Assembly: GCF_039535475.1 (NCBI RefSeq)
Contig: NZ_BAAAXG010000002.1
Span: 331,575 to 395,574 of the forward strand
Source of the DNA: Streptomyces showdoensis
Lineage (GTDB): Bacteria; Actinomycetota; Actinomycetes; Streptomycetales; Streptomycetaceae
Direction: 5' to 3'
DNA length: 64,000 bases
Shown: positions 1 to 8,489 of the stretch, piece after piece
Layout of the letters: each line of letters begins with the position of its first letter
Position numbering within the stretch: position 1 is the stretch's first letter
Notes under the pieces: model-generated
The model's input: the letters and a program-made list of their open reading frames with translations, nothing else
Told to the model about the DNA's origin: nothing
The model's database searches: none
Program-made: the position numbers and the translations under genes

Positions 1-901
1 GCCGGTCGGTGAGCGGCCCCGCGTACGCCGAGGCCAGCGCGGCCGGCACGGTGAGCAGCCCGAACAGTCCGGCCGCCCCCGGCCCGTACCCGAGGGGCGG
101 GGCCGCCAGGTGGAAGACGAGCGCCGCCCAGAAGACGCTGTACGCGGCGAAGACGCACGCCCCGACGAGCGCCGACCGGCGGAGCGCCCGGTGGAGGCCC
201 AGGAGCCCGGGCAGTCCGGCCAGCATCCGCCCGTACGGCACCCGGCGCCGGTCCGGCGCGCCCAGTCGCTCCGGCAGCGCCCGCGGCAGCACGCAGAGCA
301 GGGCGGCCGTCGCCGCGGCGGCCACCAGGTAGGCCGCGCGCCAGCTGCCGCTCGCGTCGGACACGGCGCCGGAGACGGTCCGGGACAGGGTGGAGCCGAG
401 GGTGAGGCCCAGGCCGATCAGGCCGACCACCCGGCCGCGCCGCTCGGCGCCCGCGAGGACGGCCGCCACCGGGGTGAGGATCTGCGGCAGCACGGTGGTC
501 GTCGACAGGGCGAGGGTCGCGAGGAGGAGCGTGAGGACGTTCGGGGCCGCGGCGGCCACGAGGAGCGCGCCGGCGGTCAGGGCGAGCAGCGTTCCCGTCA
601 GGCGGCGCAGCCGGGCGGTGTCCGCGAGCGGCACGAGGAGCAGGAGGCCCAGCGCGTAGCCGGCCTGCGCCGCGGTGGCGACCAGTCCGGCGGTCCGGTC
701 GGAGACGCCGAGGCCGTCGGCCACGGCGGCGAGCAGCGGTTGCGGGAAGTAGATGTTGGCGACGGTCACCGCCCCGGCGAGGGCGAGCACCAGCACGTTG
801 ACGGGAGCGGGCGCGGGCGCGGGAGCGGGAGCAGACGCGACGCGTGGGCGGGAGGGGAGGAGGGTCACGTCCTCAGCGTTCCGTCCGGGGGCACCGCCCA
901 T
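1..901 (-). CDS. MFS transporter (C-terminus cut by window edge)
   Basis: The minus strand stays open from an ATG at 901 to the left edge with no stop, about 300 codons. The translation is a hydrophobic permease with repeated Ala/Leu/Val/Gly-rich membrane segments and short Arg-rich loops. After a poly(Ala-Pro) N-terminus the first membrane span leads into a segment (NIYFPQPLLAAVADGLGV) that resembles small-molecule exporters of the AraJ/YnfM type. A GTG at 868 in the same frame is an alternative start. It diverges from the LysR regulator at 958, a usual regulator/exporter layout, so that regulator probably controls it. Substrate unknown. Confidence 0.85.
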   Translation of the reverse strand, partial: MGGAPGRNAEDVTLLPSRPRVASAPAPAPAPAPVNVLVLALAGAVTVANIYFPQPLLAAVADGLGVSDRTAGLVATAAQAGYALGLLLLVPLADTARLRRLTGTLLALTAGALLVAAAAPNVLTLLLATLALSTTTVLPQILTPVAAVLAGAERRGRVVGLIGLGLTLGSTLSRTVSGAVSDASGSWRAAYLVAAAATAALLCVLPRALPERLGAPDRRRVPYGRMLAGLPGLLGLHRALRRSALVGACVFAAYSVFWAALVFHLAAPPLGYGPGAAGLFGLLTVPAALASAYAGPLTDR

Positions 902-957
902 CAAGGTGCAACAATGCAAGCGGCGTTGAGTCAGGCTAAACGATCGGAGGCGGCCCG

Positions 958-1872
958 GTGCTCGAACGGCATGAACTGGAGGCGTTCCTGACCCTCGGCG
1001 ACGAGCTGCACTTCGGCCGCACCGCCGAGCTCCTCGGCGTCTCCACCGGCCGGATCAGCCAGACGATCAGGAAGCTGGAGCGCCGCGTCGGCACCCCGCT
1101 CTTCGCGCGGACCAGCCGCAGCGTCCGGCTCACCCCCGTCGGCCGCCGCCTCCACGAGGAACTCCGCCCGGCCCACCGGCAGATCCTCGCCGCCCTCGAA
1201 CGCGCCACCACCGCCGGACGCGGGATGCTCGGCACCCTGCGGGTCGGCTTCGCCTCCCCCTGGGGCGGCGCCCTGCTCACCGCCGCGGCGGACGCCTTCC
1301 TCGCCGACCACCCCGGCTGCGCGATCACCCTCCGGGAAGTCCCGCTCGACGTCGGCACCCGCCCGGTCGAGGACGGCGAGCTCGACCTCCAGTACGCCAC
1401 CTTCCCGGCCGCCGCCCCCGGCCTCACCGCCGGACCGGTCCTGATCCGCGAGGACCGGGTGCTGCTCGTCGCGGCCGCCCACCCGCTGGCCGGGCGCGCC
1501 TCCGTCGGGCTCGACGACCTCGCGGGGGAGACCCTGGTGACCTCCGGCGCCGGCCACCCCCGCGCCTGGCGCGAGGCGCACTACCCGACGCGCACCCCCT
1601 CCGGCGCGGCCGTCCGCCACGGCCCCTCCGCCGCCACCTGGGAAGAGGTGCTCTCCCTGGTCGGCGCCGGCCGCGGCGTCTCCCCGGGCGCGGCCCGCGG
1701 CGCCCGCTACCACCCGCGCCCCGGCATCGTCTACGTGCCCTTCCACGACGCCCCGCCCCTGGAGTACGGCCTCGTCTGGGCGACGGCCGCGGAGTCCGCC
1801 CTGATCAGGGCGTTCACCGAGACGGCGGCGCGTGTCCCTGCCGAGGACGGGGGGACACCGGGGCTACGGTGA
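958..1872 (+). CDS. LysR-family transcriptional regulator
   Basis: 304 aa, the normal LysR length. Residues 1-60 form the winged helix-turn-helix (ELEAFLTLGDELHFGRTAEL, then SQTIRKLERRVGTPLF), and the rest is the periplasmic-binding-protein-like effector domain. The GTG start is preceded by GGAGG about ten bases upstream. It is divergent from the MFS gene (start 901), leaving a 56-bp shared promoter region where autoregulation and control of the exporter are likely. The downstream EamA gene starts five bases after its stop and may be co-transcribed. The effector cannot be predicted. Confidence 0.93.
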   Translation: MLERHELEAFLTLGDELHFGRTAELLGVSTGRISQTIRKLERRVGTPLFARTSRSVRLTPVGRRLHEELRPAHRQILAALERATTAGRGMLGTLRVGFASPWGGALLTAAADAFLADHPGCAITLREVPLDVGTRPVEDGELDLQYATFPAAAPGLTAGPVLIREDRVLLVAAAHPLAGRASVGLDDLAGETLVTSGAGHPRAWREAHYPTRTPSGAAVRHGPSAATWEEVLSLVGAGRGVSPGAARGARYHPRPGIVYVPFHDAPPLEYGLVWATAAESALIRAFTETAARVPAEDGGTPGLR

Positions 1873-1876
1873 GCCG

Positions 1877-2767
1877 GTGCAGCGCGCCGAGGACCGGCTG
1901 ACGCTCGCCGCGTTCGCGGCCACCGCGTTCCTCGCCGGCGGCAACGCGGTCGGGATCCGCTTCAGCAACCGAGAGCTCGACCCCCTGTGGGGTGCCTCCC
2001 TCCGCTTCGGCACGGCCTCGTTGGTCCTGCTCGCCGTCATGGCCGTGATGCGGCTGCGGTTCCCGCGCGGGAAGGCGCTCGCCGGAGCGGCCCTGTTCGG
2101 CCTCCTCGACTTCGGCGTGCCCTTCGCCCTCGCCTACTACGCCCTCGTCCACGTCCACGCCGGACTCGCCCAGACCGTCCTCGCGCTCACGCCCCTCGTC
2201 ACCCTGCTCCTCGCCGTCGCCCAGCGTCTCGAACGCTTCCGGGTGACCGCGGCCGTCGGGACCGTCCTCGCCGCCGCCGGAGTGGCCGTCATCTTCCGGG
2301 TGCCGCTCAGCGGCTCGGTGCCGCTGTTCTCCTTCCTCGCGATCCTCGGCAGCACGTTCTGCTTCGCACAGGCGGCGGTCCTGGTGCGGCGGCTGCCCGA
2401 GGTGCACCCCGTCACCATGAACGCCGTCGGCATGACCACCGCCTCCGTGCTCCTCCTCGCGGGCTCGGCCGCCGCCGGCGACGTCTGGCGCCTCCCGCAC
2501 CGCCCCGCCACCTGGTGGGCGCTCGCCTACCTGGTCGTGGTCGGCTCCGTCCTCCTCTTCGTGCTCTACCTGTTCGTGCTGCACCGCTGGGACGCGTCCC
2601 GCGCCGCGTACGTCTTCGTCATCGTCCCCGTCATCACGATCGTGCTCTCCGCCTGGCTCGACGACGAACCCCTGACCTCCTCCCTGCTCCTGGGCACGCC
2701 GCTGATCCTCGCCGGCGTGTACGTGGGCGCGCTGTGGCGCCGGCCCCGGGACCGGGACGCCTCCTAG
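1877..2767 (+). CDS. EamA/DMT-family transporter
   Basis: About 296 aa with ten predicted hydrophobic helices in two EamA repeats, typical of the drug/metabolite transporter superfamily (RhaT/YdcZ-like exporters). An early FLAGGNAVGIRFSNREL segment and a C-terminal DDEPLTSSLLLGTPLILAGV segment match the family pattern around helices 1 and 9-10. I chose the GTG at 1877; an in-frame GTG at 1832 would lie inside the LysR gene and give an untypical N-terminus. Its TAG overlaps the TAG of the convergent oxygenase gene in a palindromic CTAG. Substrate unknown; possibly an amino acid or metabolite. Confidence 0.88.
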   Translation: MQRAEDRLTLAAFAATAFLAGGNAVGIRFSNRELDPLWGASLRFGTASLVLLAVMAVMRLRFPRGKALAGAALFGLLDFGVPFALAYYALVHVHAGLAQTVLALTPLVTLLLAVAQRLERFRVTAAVGTVLAAAGVAVIFRVPLSGSVPLFSFLAILGSTFCFAQAAVLVRRLPEVHPVTMNAVGMTTASVLLLAGSAAAGDVWRLPHRPATWWALAYLVVVGSVLLFVLYLFVLHRWDASRAAYVFVIVPVITIVLSAWLDDEPLTSSLLLGTPLILAGVYVGALWRRPRDRDAS

Positions 2768-3927
2768 GAGCCCAGCACGGGCGCGGGCGGGGTCCAGCGC
2801 CGGGTGCGGGGGACCGTGGACGCGACCCCGAAGTCGGCCTTGAGGTGCTCGGGGATGGCGTAGTGCATCACGCGCCCCCGGGTCAGGGAGGAGAGCTCGA
2901 AGACCGTGGTCAGGTGGCCGATCCGGTCGAGGGCCCAGGCGCCCAGCGGGGAGTGGTCCTCGATGGTCTCCAGGACGCCCAGGAGGTGCGGCACGGCCTT
3001 GACCACCGTGTCCCACGCGGTGCGCGGCACCTCCAGCCAGTCGGCGGAGGTCTCGCCGACGAGGAAGCGGATCAGGGCCGAGACGATCGGGTCGAAGAAG
3101 GTGCCGGGCACGACCTCCTCGTACAGGTCGATCAGCTGCCGGGTCAGCACCGCGCCCTCCGCGGAGGGACCCATGTACCGGATCATGTAGCGGTCGAGGA
3201 ACTCCCTGGCCTCGGCGAGGTCCTGCGGGACGCTGTCCTGGTCGACCCCGAGCATGGCGCCGACGACCTTCCACGCGTAGTAGTAGGCCTCCGCGCCCTC
3301 CGTGGACATGTGGACACCGAGCCGGTGCAGGCTGTCGAGGACGAGCATCGAGAAGAACATCTGCCCGCCGATCATGTCCTCCTGACAGATCGGCACCCCC
3401 AGAGCGGCGGTGTCCCAGCGGTCCTCGCGGGTGAGGTGGTGCCGGATCGAGGCGTGCAGGAGGCGCACCTTCTGGGCGGCGGGGACGAACCGGCCGCCGG
3501 CCTCGAAGGCGTCGGGCCGCATCAGGTGGACGGTGAACTGGCCGGTCTCGGCCATCCGCTTGGACGGGTACGCGAGCCCGTGGGTGGTCGCCAGCAGCTT
3601 CGCCACGTGGGGGACGAGGTAGCAGGCGGGCATGGAGGCGAAGGACAGCGCGGTCGTGATGTGCACGTCGTTGTCGATGAAGAACAGCCGGGCCTTCTCC
3701 ATCTCCTCCCAGTCCACCCAGGACGGAGCCGCGCTCGTGACGTGGAGGTACTCGCGCGCCACTTCGGGCAGCCCGTCGGGCAGGGGGGCGCCGGCGACGG
3801 ACACGTACCGCATCAGGGTGTTGAACTTTCCGACCTCGCCGCGTTCGAAGAGCGTGGCGACCGTGGCGTCGGCGAGTTCGTCGCCGGTCCGGCGCAGGGC
3901 GTCCATCGACGCCTCGGTGAGGGACAT
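2764..3927 (-). CDS. MpaB/Lcp-like oxygenase (DUF2236)
   Basis: 387 aa of the DUF2236 family, which includes the rubber oxygenase Lcp and MpaB, the enzyme that cleaves a farnesyl chain in mycophenolic acid synthesis. Lcp is a b-type haem protein. Visible signatures are KVRLLHASIRHHL (His158 and Arg162, the likely haem-region pair) and CQEDMIGG around 181-188, matching the conserved Q-E-D stretch of Lcp homologues. There is no signal peptide, unlike secreted Lcp, so it should act in the cytoplasm. AAGGAG lies about ten bases before the ATG. It follows the polyprenyl synthase gene on the same strand, separated by a G-rich pentanucleotide repeat. An isoprenoid substrate is inference. Confidence 0.85.
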   Translation of the reverse strand: MSLTEASMDALRRTGDELADATVATLFERGEVGKFNTLMRYVSVAGAPLPDGLPEVAREYLHVTSAAPSWVDWEEMEKARLFFIDNDVHITTALSFASMPACYLVPHVAKLLATTHGLAYPSKRMAETGQFTVHLMRPDAFEAGGRFVPAAQKVRLLHASIRHHLTREDRWDTAALGVPICQEDMIGGQMFFSMLVLDSLHRLGVHMSTEGAEAYYYAWKVVGAMLGVDQDSVPQDLAEAREFLDRYMIRYMGPSAEGAVLTRQLIDLYEEVVPGTFFDPIVSALIRFLVGETSADWLEVPRTAWDTVVKAVPHLLGVLETIEDHSPLGAWALDRIGHLTTVFELSSLTRGRVMHYAIPEHLKADFGVASTVPRTRRWTPPAPVLGS

Positions 3928-3966
3928 GCGGGGCTCCTTGGGTCTCCTTGCACGGGGGTCGTACGC

Positions 3967-4006
3967 AGGGGAGGGGAGGGGAGGGGAGGGGAGGGGAGGG
4001 GAGGGG
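3967..4006. repeat. (AGGGG)8 pentanucleotide microsatellite
   Basis: Eight perfect AGGGG units run without interruption and continue into a further G-rich stretch (ACGGGG, CGGGG, CGGGA) to about 4030. It lies in the 115-bp gap between the polyprenyl synthase stop (4043) and the oxygenase start (3927), about 40 bp upstream of the oxygenase ATG. The G-rich strand is the template for these genes, so an RNA crossing it would be (CCCCU)n. Four or more G-runs with one-base loops can form a G-quadruplex in DNA. Confidence 0.95.
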
Positions 4007-4042
4007 ACGGGGCGGGGCGGGACGGGAACGGGCGGTACGCGG

Positions 4043-5113
4043 TCAGGAGGGCCGGATCGCGGCCGAGTGCGCGAGCGCGGTCAGGGCGGCGGCGCTCGCC
4101 GGGGCCACGTCCAGGGAGCCGAGCGCGCCCAGCGCCTCCTCGACCCGCGCGGCGATCATGTCCTCGACCCGGTGGGGCGCCTTCAGCCGGAGCATCAGCG
4201 CGCGGACCTCGTCCAGCGCGCCGCGCTCCGTCCGAGGGTCGCCGTCCGGACCGCCCCGCCCCAGGAGGGCGCGCAGCCGGTCGCGGTCACCCGGCCCGGC
4301 GAGCCGCCAGGTCTCGGCGAGCAGGGCCGTGGGCCGGTGGCCGCGCAGGTCGTCCCCGTCGGACTTGCCGGTGCGCTCCGGGTCGCCGAAGAGCCCGAGC
4401 AGGTCGTCCCGGAGCTGGAACGCCTCGCCCAGCGGCAGCCCGTACGCCGCGTACCCCTCGCCCAGGAGCCGCCCGGCGCCCGCGAGGGCACCGCCGATCA
4501 GCAAGGGCTGCTCCACGGTGTACTTCGCGGTCTTGTAGCGGATCACCTTCAGCGACGCCTCCGTGTCCGGGACGGCGCCGGTGTGCAGGATCTCCAGGCA
4601 CTCGCCCGCGACCAGGTCGCGGGCCAGCAGTGCCCACAGCGGACGGGCCCGGCCGAGATAGGCGGCGGGCAGGCCGCTGGTCACGAACAGCTGGCCGGCC
4701 AGCGACATCAGCAGGTCGCCCACGAGCATCGCCAGCGAACGGGCGGCGCCGGCGGCCCGCGGATGGTGCGGCAGGGCGGCGCGCAGCGCGAGGTGCGCGG
4801 TGGGCCGGCCGTGGCGGAGCGGGCTGTCGTCGACGAGGTCGTCGTGCACGACGGCCGCCGCGTGGACCAGTTCGAGCGCGGCCGCCGCCCGCAGCAGGGC
4901 CTCGCTGTCCGGCTGCCCCGCCCCGCGCCAGCCCCAGTAGCAGAACGCCGCCCGCAGCCGCTTGCCCGCCGCGACCGCCGTCTCCAGCTCGACGGCGACC
5001 GGCGCCAGGGCCGGGTCGACCGCCGCCAGCAGATCGGCCTCCTGGGCGACGAAGCGGTGCAGCGCGGTGTCGACGCGGGCCTTGAACGCGGCCGGGTCCC
5101 AGGCCTCAGTCAT
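4043..5113 (-). CDS. Polyprenyl diphosphate synthase (trans-isoprenyl)
   Basis: 356 aa, polyprenyl synthetase family, which condenses isopentenyl diphosphate with allylic diphosphates. The first aspartate-rich motif is DDLVD at 91-95. The second is DDLLGLFGD at 236-244, a DDxxG variant often seen in bacterial GGPP-type enzymes. Small residues (Ala) sit four and five positions before the first motif, which in this family favours products longer than farnesyl diphosphate; that is inference. The start overlaps the stop of the 92-aa gene in ATGACTGA, so the two are translationally coupled. The MpaB-like oxygenase follows 115 bp downstream. Confidence 0.9.
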   Translation of the reverse strand: MTEAWDPAAFKARVDTALHRFVAQEADLLAAVDPALAPVAVELETAVAAGKRLRAAFCYWGWRGAGQPDSEALLRAAAALELVHAAAVVHDDLVDDSPLRHGRPTAHLALRAALPHHPRAAGAARSLAMLVGDLLMSLAGQLFVTSGLPAAYLGRARPLWALLARDLVAGECLEILHTGAVPDTEASLKVIRYKTAKYTVEQPLLIGGALAGAGRLLGEGYAAYGLPLGEAFQLRDDLLGLFGDPERTGKSDGDDLRGHRPTALLAETWRLAGPGDRDRLRALLGRGGPDGDPRTERGALDEVRALMLRLKAPHRVEDMIAARVEEALGALGSLDVAPASAAALTALAHSAAIRPS

Positions 5114-5384
5114 CGGCGGAGCCCCGCCGGTCCCGCACGTGCCGGGCCAGCACCTCCAGGTGCGGCGGCGGTGCGGCGGCGTACCGGTCGAGCGCGAGGC
5201 GGCCGCGTGCCCTCAGGTCCCGCTCGGCCTCGGAGGCCAGCTCGGCCGCGTCCGAACGGCGCAGCAGCCCCCGGACCGTGCCCAGCGCCGACCCCAGCGT
5301 GCTCACCGCCAGATCGGCGAGTCCCGCCACGAGTAACACGGCCTGGTCGTCCAGGCCTTCGGGGCGTCCCTCGTCCCGCGTCAT
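5106..5384 (-). CDS. Small conserved-looking protein, 92 aa, unknown
   Basis: Not recognised. It has a charged N-terminus, a central aliphatic/Ala-rich stretch (VLLVAGLADLAVSTLGSALG, 17-36) that may be an amphipathic or short membrane-associated helix, and an Arg-rich C-terminal half ending RHVRDRRGSADD. GGGAGG lies seven bases before the ATG. Codon use (strong third-position G/C) and the 8-bp overlap with the prenyl synthase start argue that it is real and coupled to that gene. A role as partner or membrane tether for the synthase is only a guess. Confidence 0.65.
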   Translation of the reverse strand: MTRDEGRPEGLDDQAVLLVAGLADLAVSTLGSALGTVRGLLRRSDAAELASEAERDLRARGRLALDRYAAAPPPHLEVLARHVRDRRGSADD

Positions 5385-5470
5385 GTCGTCCTCCCACCTC
5401 GGATGCGTCCGGTCCAGCGTGACGCGGTGCGCGGCGGGAGACCGACGGAACTCACGAACGAGTGAACGAG

Positions 5471-6778
5471 CTACGGGGAGGTGGTCAGCGCCCCCGTGAG
5501 GTGCGCGTACGCCACCTGCGCGTGCAGCCGGACCCCGGTCACCAGGGTGTCGTCGTCCGCGTAGAAGTGCGGGTTGTGGTTGGTGACGAGCCCGCGCCCG
5601 CCGGGCACCGGGACCGGACGCCCGGCGGCGTCCAGGGTGGCGTCCTGGACGCCGAGCGTCACGTAGAGGCCGCCGAAGCGGTCGATGAACTCCGACACGT
5701 CGTCGTAGCCCAGCGTGCCGCCGGTCTCCACCACCCGCTCCTCGCCGGCCACCCGGCGCAGGGTCGGCAGCCCCGCGGCCACCCACTCGGCGCTGTTGTG
5801 GACCGGCGGCACCGGCTGGAGGTAGTCCACGGCGGCCGTGGCGTTGTACGCGGCCGCCGTGTGCTCGGCGAGCGTCGTCAGGCGCCGCTGCACCTCCGCC
5901 ATGTCCGACGCGACCGCGCAGCGGACGGTGCCCCACAGGGTGACGGTCTCGCCGATGATGTTGAAGCGGCCGACGTCCTCGACGTGCCCGATGGTGACGG
6001 TGACCGGGTCGAAGGCGGAGACCTGGCGGTAGATCTGTCCGATCCCGGTCATGATGCCGCCGGCCGCCGGCATCGGGTCGACGCCCTGCCACGGGGTCGA
6101 GCCGTGCACCTGCTTGCCGGTGACGACGATCCTGACCAGCGTGGACGCCGCGTACTGGTTGCCGACGCGGTAGCCCACGTACCCCTTGGGGTACGGGGTG
6201 ACGTGCATCCCGAAGACCATCGTCGGCACCGGCCCGGCGAACGCGCCCGCCTCCACCATGGCCCGCGCCCCGCCCTCCTCGGTGACCGGCGGTCCCTCCT
6301 CGGCGGGCTGGAAGACGAACAGCACGGTTCCGGGGAGGCGTTCGCGCGCCCCGGCGAGGACGGTCGCGGCGCCCATCAGCATCGCGGTGTGGCAGTCGTG
6401 CCCGCAGGCGTGCGAGACGGGGAACGGGCCGCCCGGGTACGCCGCGTCGACCACCTCGGAGGCGAAGTCGGCACCGCACAGGTCCCGCACGGGAAGGGCG
6501 TCGATGTCGGCCCGCAGCGCCACCGTGCGCGGCCCCGGGAGGCCGCCCCGCAGCACCCCGACGACGCCGTGCCCGGCGATGCCCGTGCGGACCTCGTCGA
6601 GCCCCAGCGCGCGCAGGTGGTCGGCGACGAACCGCGCGGTCTCCACCTCGCGGTTGGACAGCTCGGGATGACGGTGCAGATGGCGGCGCCAGGCGATCAC
6701 CTGGGGCGCCGCCTTCTCCGCGCTCCGGTCCAGTTCCTCGTGGATCTCGTGGATCTCGTGGTCGGGTTCCGTGCTCAC
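5471..6778 (-). CDS. M20-family amidohydrolase
   Basis: 435 aa, M20D-type metal-dependent amidohydrolase (hippurate/N-acyl-amino-acid/IAA-conjugate hydrolase group). Metal-site motifs are visible: ALRADIDALP, then SHACGHDCHTAMLMGAA, then VFQPAEEGPP with the catalytic glutamate, and a C-terminal TNHNPHFYADDDTL containing a metal-ligand His. I chose the GTG at 6778 because GGAGG lies ten bases upstream; longer in-frame extensions run into the acyl-CoA dehydrogenase gene. It ends 86 bp before the 92-aa gene on the same strand. It probably cleaves an amide bond on an N-acylated or N-benzoylated amino acid; exact substrate unknown. Confidence 0.92.
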   Translation of the reverse strand: MSTEPDHEIHEIHEELDRSAEKAAPQVIAWRRHLHRHPELSNREVETARFVADHLRALGLDEVRTGIAGHGVVGVLRGGLPGPRTVALRADIDALPVRDLCGADFASEVVDAAYPGGPFPVSHACGHDCHTAMLMGAATVLAGARERLPGTVLFVFQPAEEGPPVTEEGGARAMVEAGAFAGPVPTMVFGMHVTPYPKGYVGYRVGNQYAASTLVRIVVTGKQVHGSTPWQGVDPMPAAGGIMTGIGQIYRQVSAFDPVTVTIGHVEDVGRFNIIGETVTLWGTVRCAVASDMAEVQRRLTTLAEHTAAAYNATAAVDYLQPVPPVHNSAEWVAAGLPTLRRVAGEERVVETGGTLGYDDVSEFIDRFGGLYVTLGVQDATLDAAGRPVPVPGGRGLVTNHNPHFYADDDTLVTGVRLHAQVAYAHLTGALTTSP

Positions 6779-6836
6779 GAAGGCCTCCGTCTCACCGTGA
6801 GGGGCCTTCAGGGTGCCACGGGGGCGTCGGTTCCGG

Positions 6837-8489
6837 TCAGGCCGCCGGGAAGCCCGGCGCGCCCCGCTCGATGATCGCCGCCGTGTCCAGGCCCGGCGGG
6901 AGGGTGCCGAAGGCGATGCCCCATTCCCCGTCCAGGCGGGAGGCGCAGAAGGCGTCGGCGACGGCGGGGTGCCCGTGCCGGACCAGGAGCGAGCCCTGGA
7001 GGACGAGGGCGAGGTGCTCGACGATCCGGCGGGCGCGGTACTGGAGCGCGTCGGGGTCGCCGAGCTCCGCGAGGTCCTTGCGGAGGCGGGCCGTCGCCGC
7101 GTCGAGGCGCCGGTCGGCACCGGCCGCCCGGTCGACCTCCGCGAAGAAGGCGTCCACGGCCTGCGGCTGACGGGCCATCGCGCGCAGCACGTCGAGCGCG
7201 GCCACGTTGCCCGAGCCCTCCCAGATGGAGGGGAGCGGCGACTCGCGGTACAGGCGCGGGAGCCCCGAGTCCTCGACGTAGCCGTTGCCGCCCAGGCACT
7301 CCAGGGCCTCGGCCGCGTGGGCGGGGGCGCGCTTGCAGACCCAGTACTTGGTGACGGCGAGCCCGAGGCGGCGCAGCTGCTCCTCCTCGGCGTGCCCGGC
7401 CGCCGCCCGGTCCACCGCTCCCGCGAGGCGCATCGCGGCGACCGTCGCTGCCTCGGCCTCGACCGCCAGGTCCGCGAGCACGTTGGTCATGAGCGGCTGG
7501 TCGACCAGCCGGGCCCCGAAGGCGCTGCGGTGCGTCGCGTGGTGCACGGCCTGGACGAGCCCCTGGCGCATCCCGGAGGCCGAGCTGACGGCGCAGTCGA
7601 GCCGGGTCATGTTCACCATCCGGATGATGGTGGCGACCCCGCGGCCCTCCTCGCCGACGAGGTGTCCGAGGGCACCCTCGTACTCGATCTCGCTGGAGGC
7701 GTTGGAGCGGTTGCCGAGCTTGTCCTTGAGCCGCTGGAAGCGGATCGCGTTGCGCGAGCCGTCGGGCAGCACCCGCGGCACCAGGAAGCAGGACAGTCCG
7801 CCGGGCGCCTGCGCGAGGGTGAGGAAGACGTCCGACATCGGCGCGGACGTGAACCACTTGTGCCCGGTCAGCGCGTACGTCCCGGGCTCGCCCGTGGGAA
7901 CCGCCCGGGTGGTGTTGGCGCGGACGTCCGAGCCGCCCTGCTTCTCGGTCATGGACATCCCCGCGATGATCCCGCGCTTCTCCGTCGGGACCCGCAGCCC
8001 GAAGTCGTAGGCCGAGGAGGTGAGCAGCGGCTCGTAGACCGCGGCGAGCTCCGGCGCGGCGCGCAGCGCGGGCACCGCCGCGTACGTCATCGAGATCGGA
8101 CACAGGTGGCCCGGGTCGGCCTGCCCCCACACGAAGACCTTCGCGGCACGGGCCACGTGCGCGCCCGGCCGGCCGTCGGCCCAGGGCGCGCCGTGCAGAC
8201 CGTGCTGCACGGCCACGTTCATCAGTTCGTGCCAGTACGGGTGGAACTCGACCTCGTCGACGCGGTGCCCGTACCGGTCGTGGGTGTGCAGCACGGGGGA
8301 GTTCCGCTCGGCGAGCCGCCCCCACTCCTGGGCCTGCTGACCGCCTGCCATCACGCCCAGCTCCCGGACGTCGGTCTCCGCCCACTCCGCGCCCTCGCGG
8401 CGCAGGGACTCCAGGAGCGCCGGGTCGGCGGAGACGTCGTAACCGGTCAGCGGCGGGACTTGGTTGGTGACCTCATGCGTGGCGGGCAT
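6837..8489 (-). CDS. AidB-type acyl-CoA dehydrogenase family protein
   Basis: 550 aa, longer than classical acyl-CoA dehydrogenases (about 380 aa) and matching the AidB/adaptive-response branch, which has a C-terminal extension. FAD-binding segments AGMSMTEKQGGSDVRANTTR and YALTGHKWFTSAPMSD are clear. The C-terminal ECLGGNGYVEDSGLPRLYRE is typical of AidB homologues, followed by WEGSGNVAALDVLRA. The ATG at 8489 has GGGAG eight bases upstream; the in-frame TTG at 8495 sits directly on that site. The start overlaps the end of the TetR gene by 17 bp, so the TetR protein probably regulates it. Either alkylation-stress protein or acyl-CoA oxidation enzyme. Confidence 0.9.
   Translation of the reverse strand: MPATHEVTNQVPPLTGYDVSADPALLESLRREGAEWAETDVRELGVMAGGQQAQEWGRLAERNSPVLHTHDRYGHRVDEVEFHPYWHELMNVAVQHGLHGAPWADGRPGAHVARAAKVFVWGQADPGHLCPISMTYAAVPALRAAPELAAVYEPLLTSSAYDFGLRVPTEKRGIIAGMSMTEKQGGSDVRANTTRAVPTGEPGTYALTGHKWFTSAPMSDVFLTLAQAPGGLSCFLVPRVLPDGSRNAIRFQRLKDKLGNRSNASSEIEYEGALGHLVGEEGRGVATIIRMVNMTRLDCAVSSASGMRQGLVQAVHHATHRSAFGARLVDQPLMTNVLADLAVEAEAATVAAMRLAGAVDRAAAGHAEEEQLRRLGLAVTKYWVCKRAPAHAAEALECLGGNGYVEDSGLPRLYRESPLPSIWEGSGNVAALDVLRAMARQPQAVDAFFAEVDRAAGADRRLDAATARLRKDLAELGDPDALQYRARRIVEHLALVLQGSLLVRHGHPAVADAFCASRLDGEWGIAFGTLPPGLDTAAIIERGAPGFPAA

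Noticed and set aside
1987..5085. Long plus-strand frame of over 1000 codons
   Set aside because: It is antisense to the oxygenase and prenyl synthase genes, Arg/Pro/Gly-rich, and lacks any recognisable domain. It is a by-product of high GC.
4043..5113. Family 2 encapsulin cargo prenyltransferase
   Set aside because: The long disordered N-terminal cargo extension is absent and no encapsulin shell gene is nearby.
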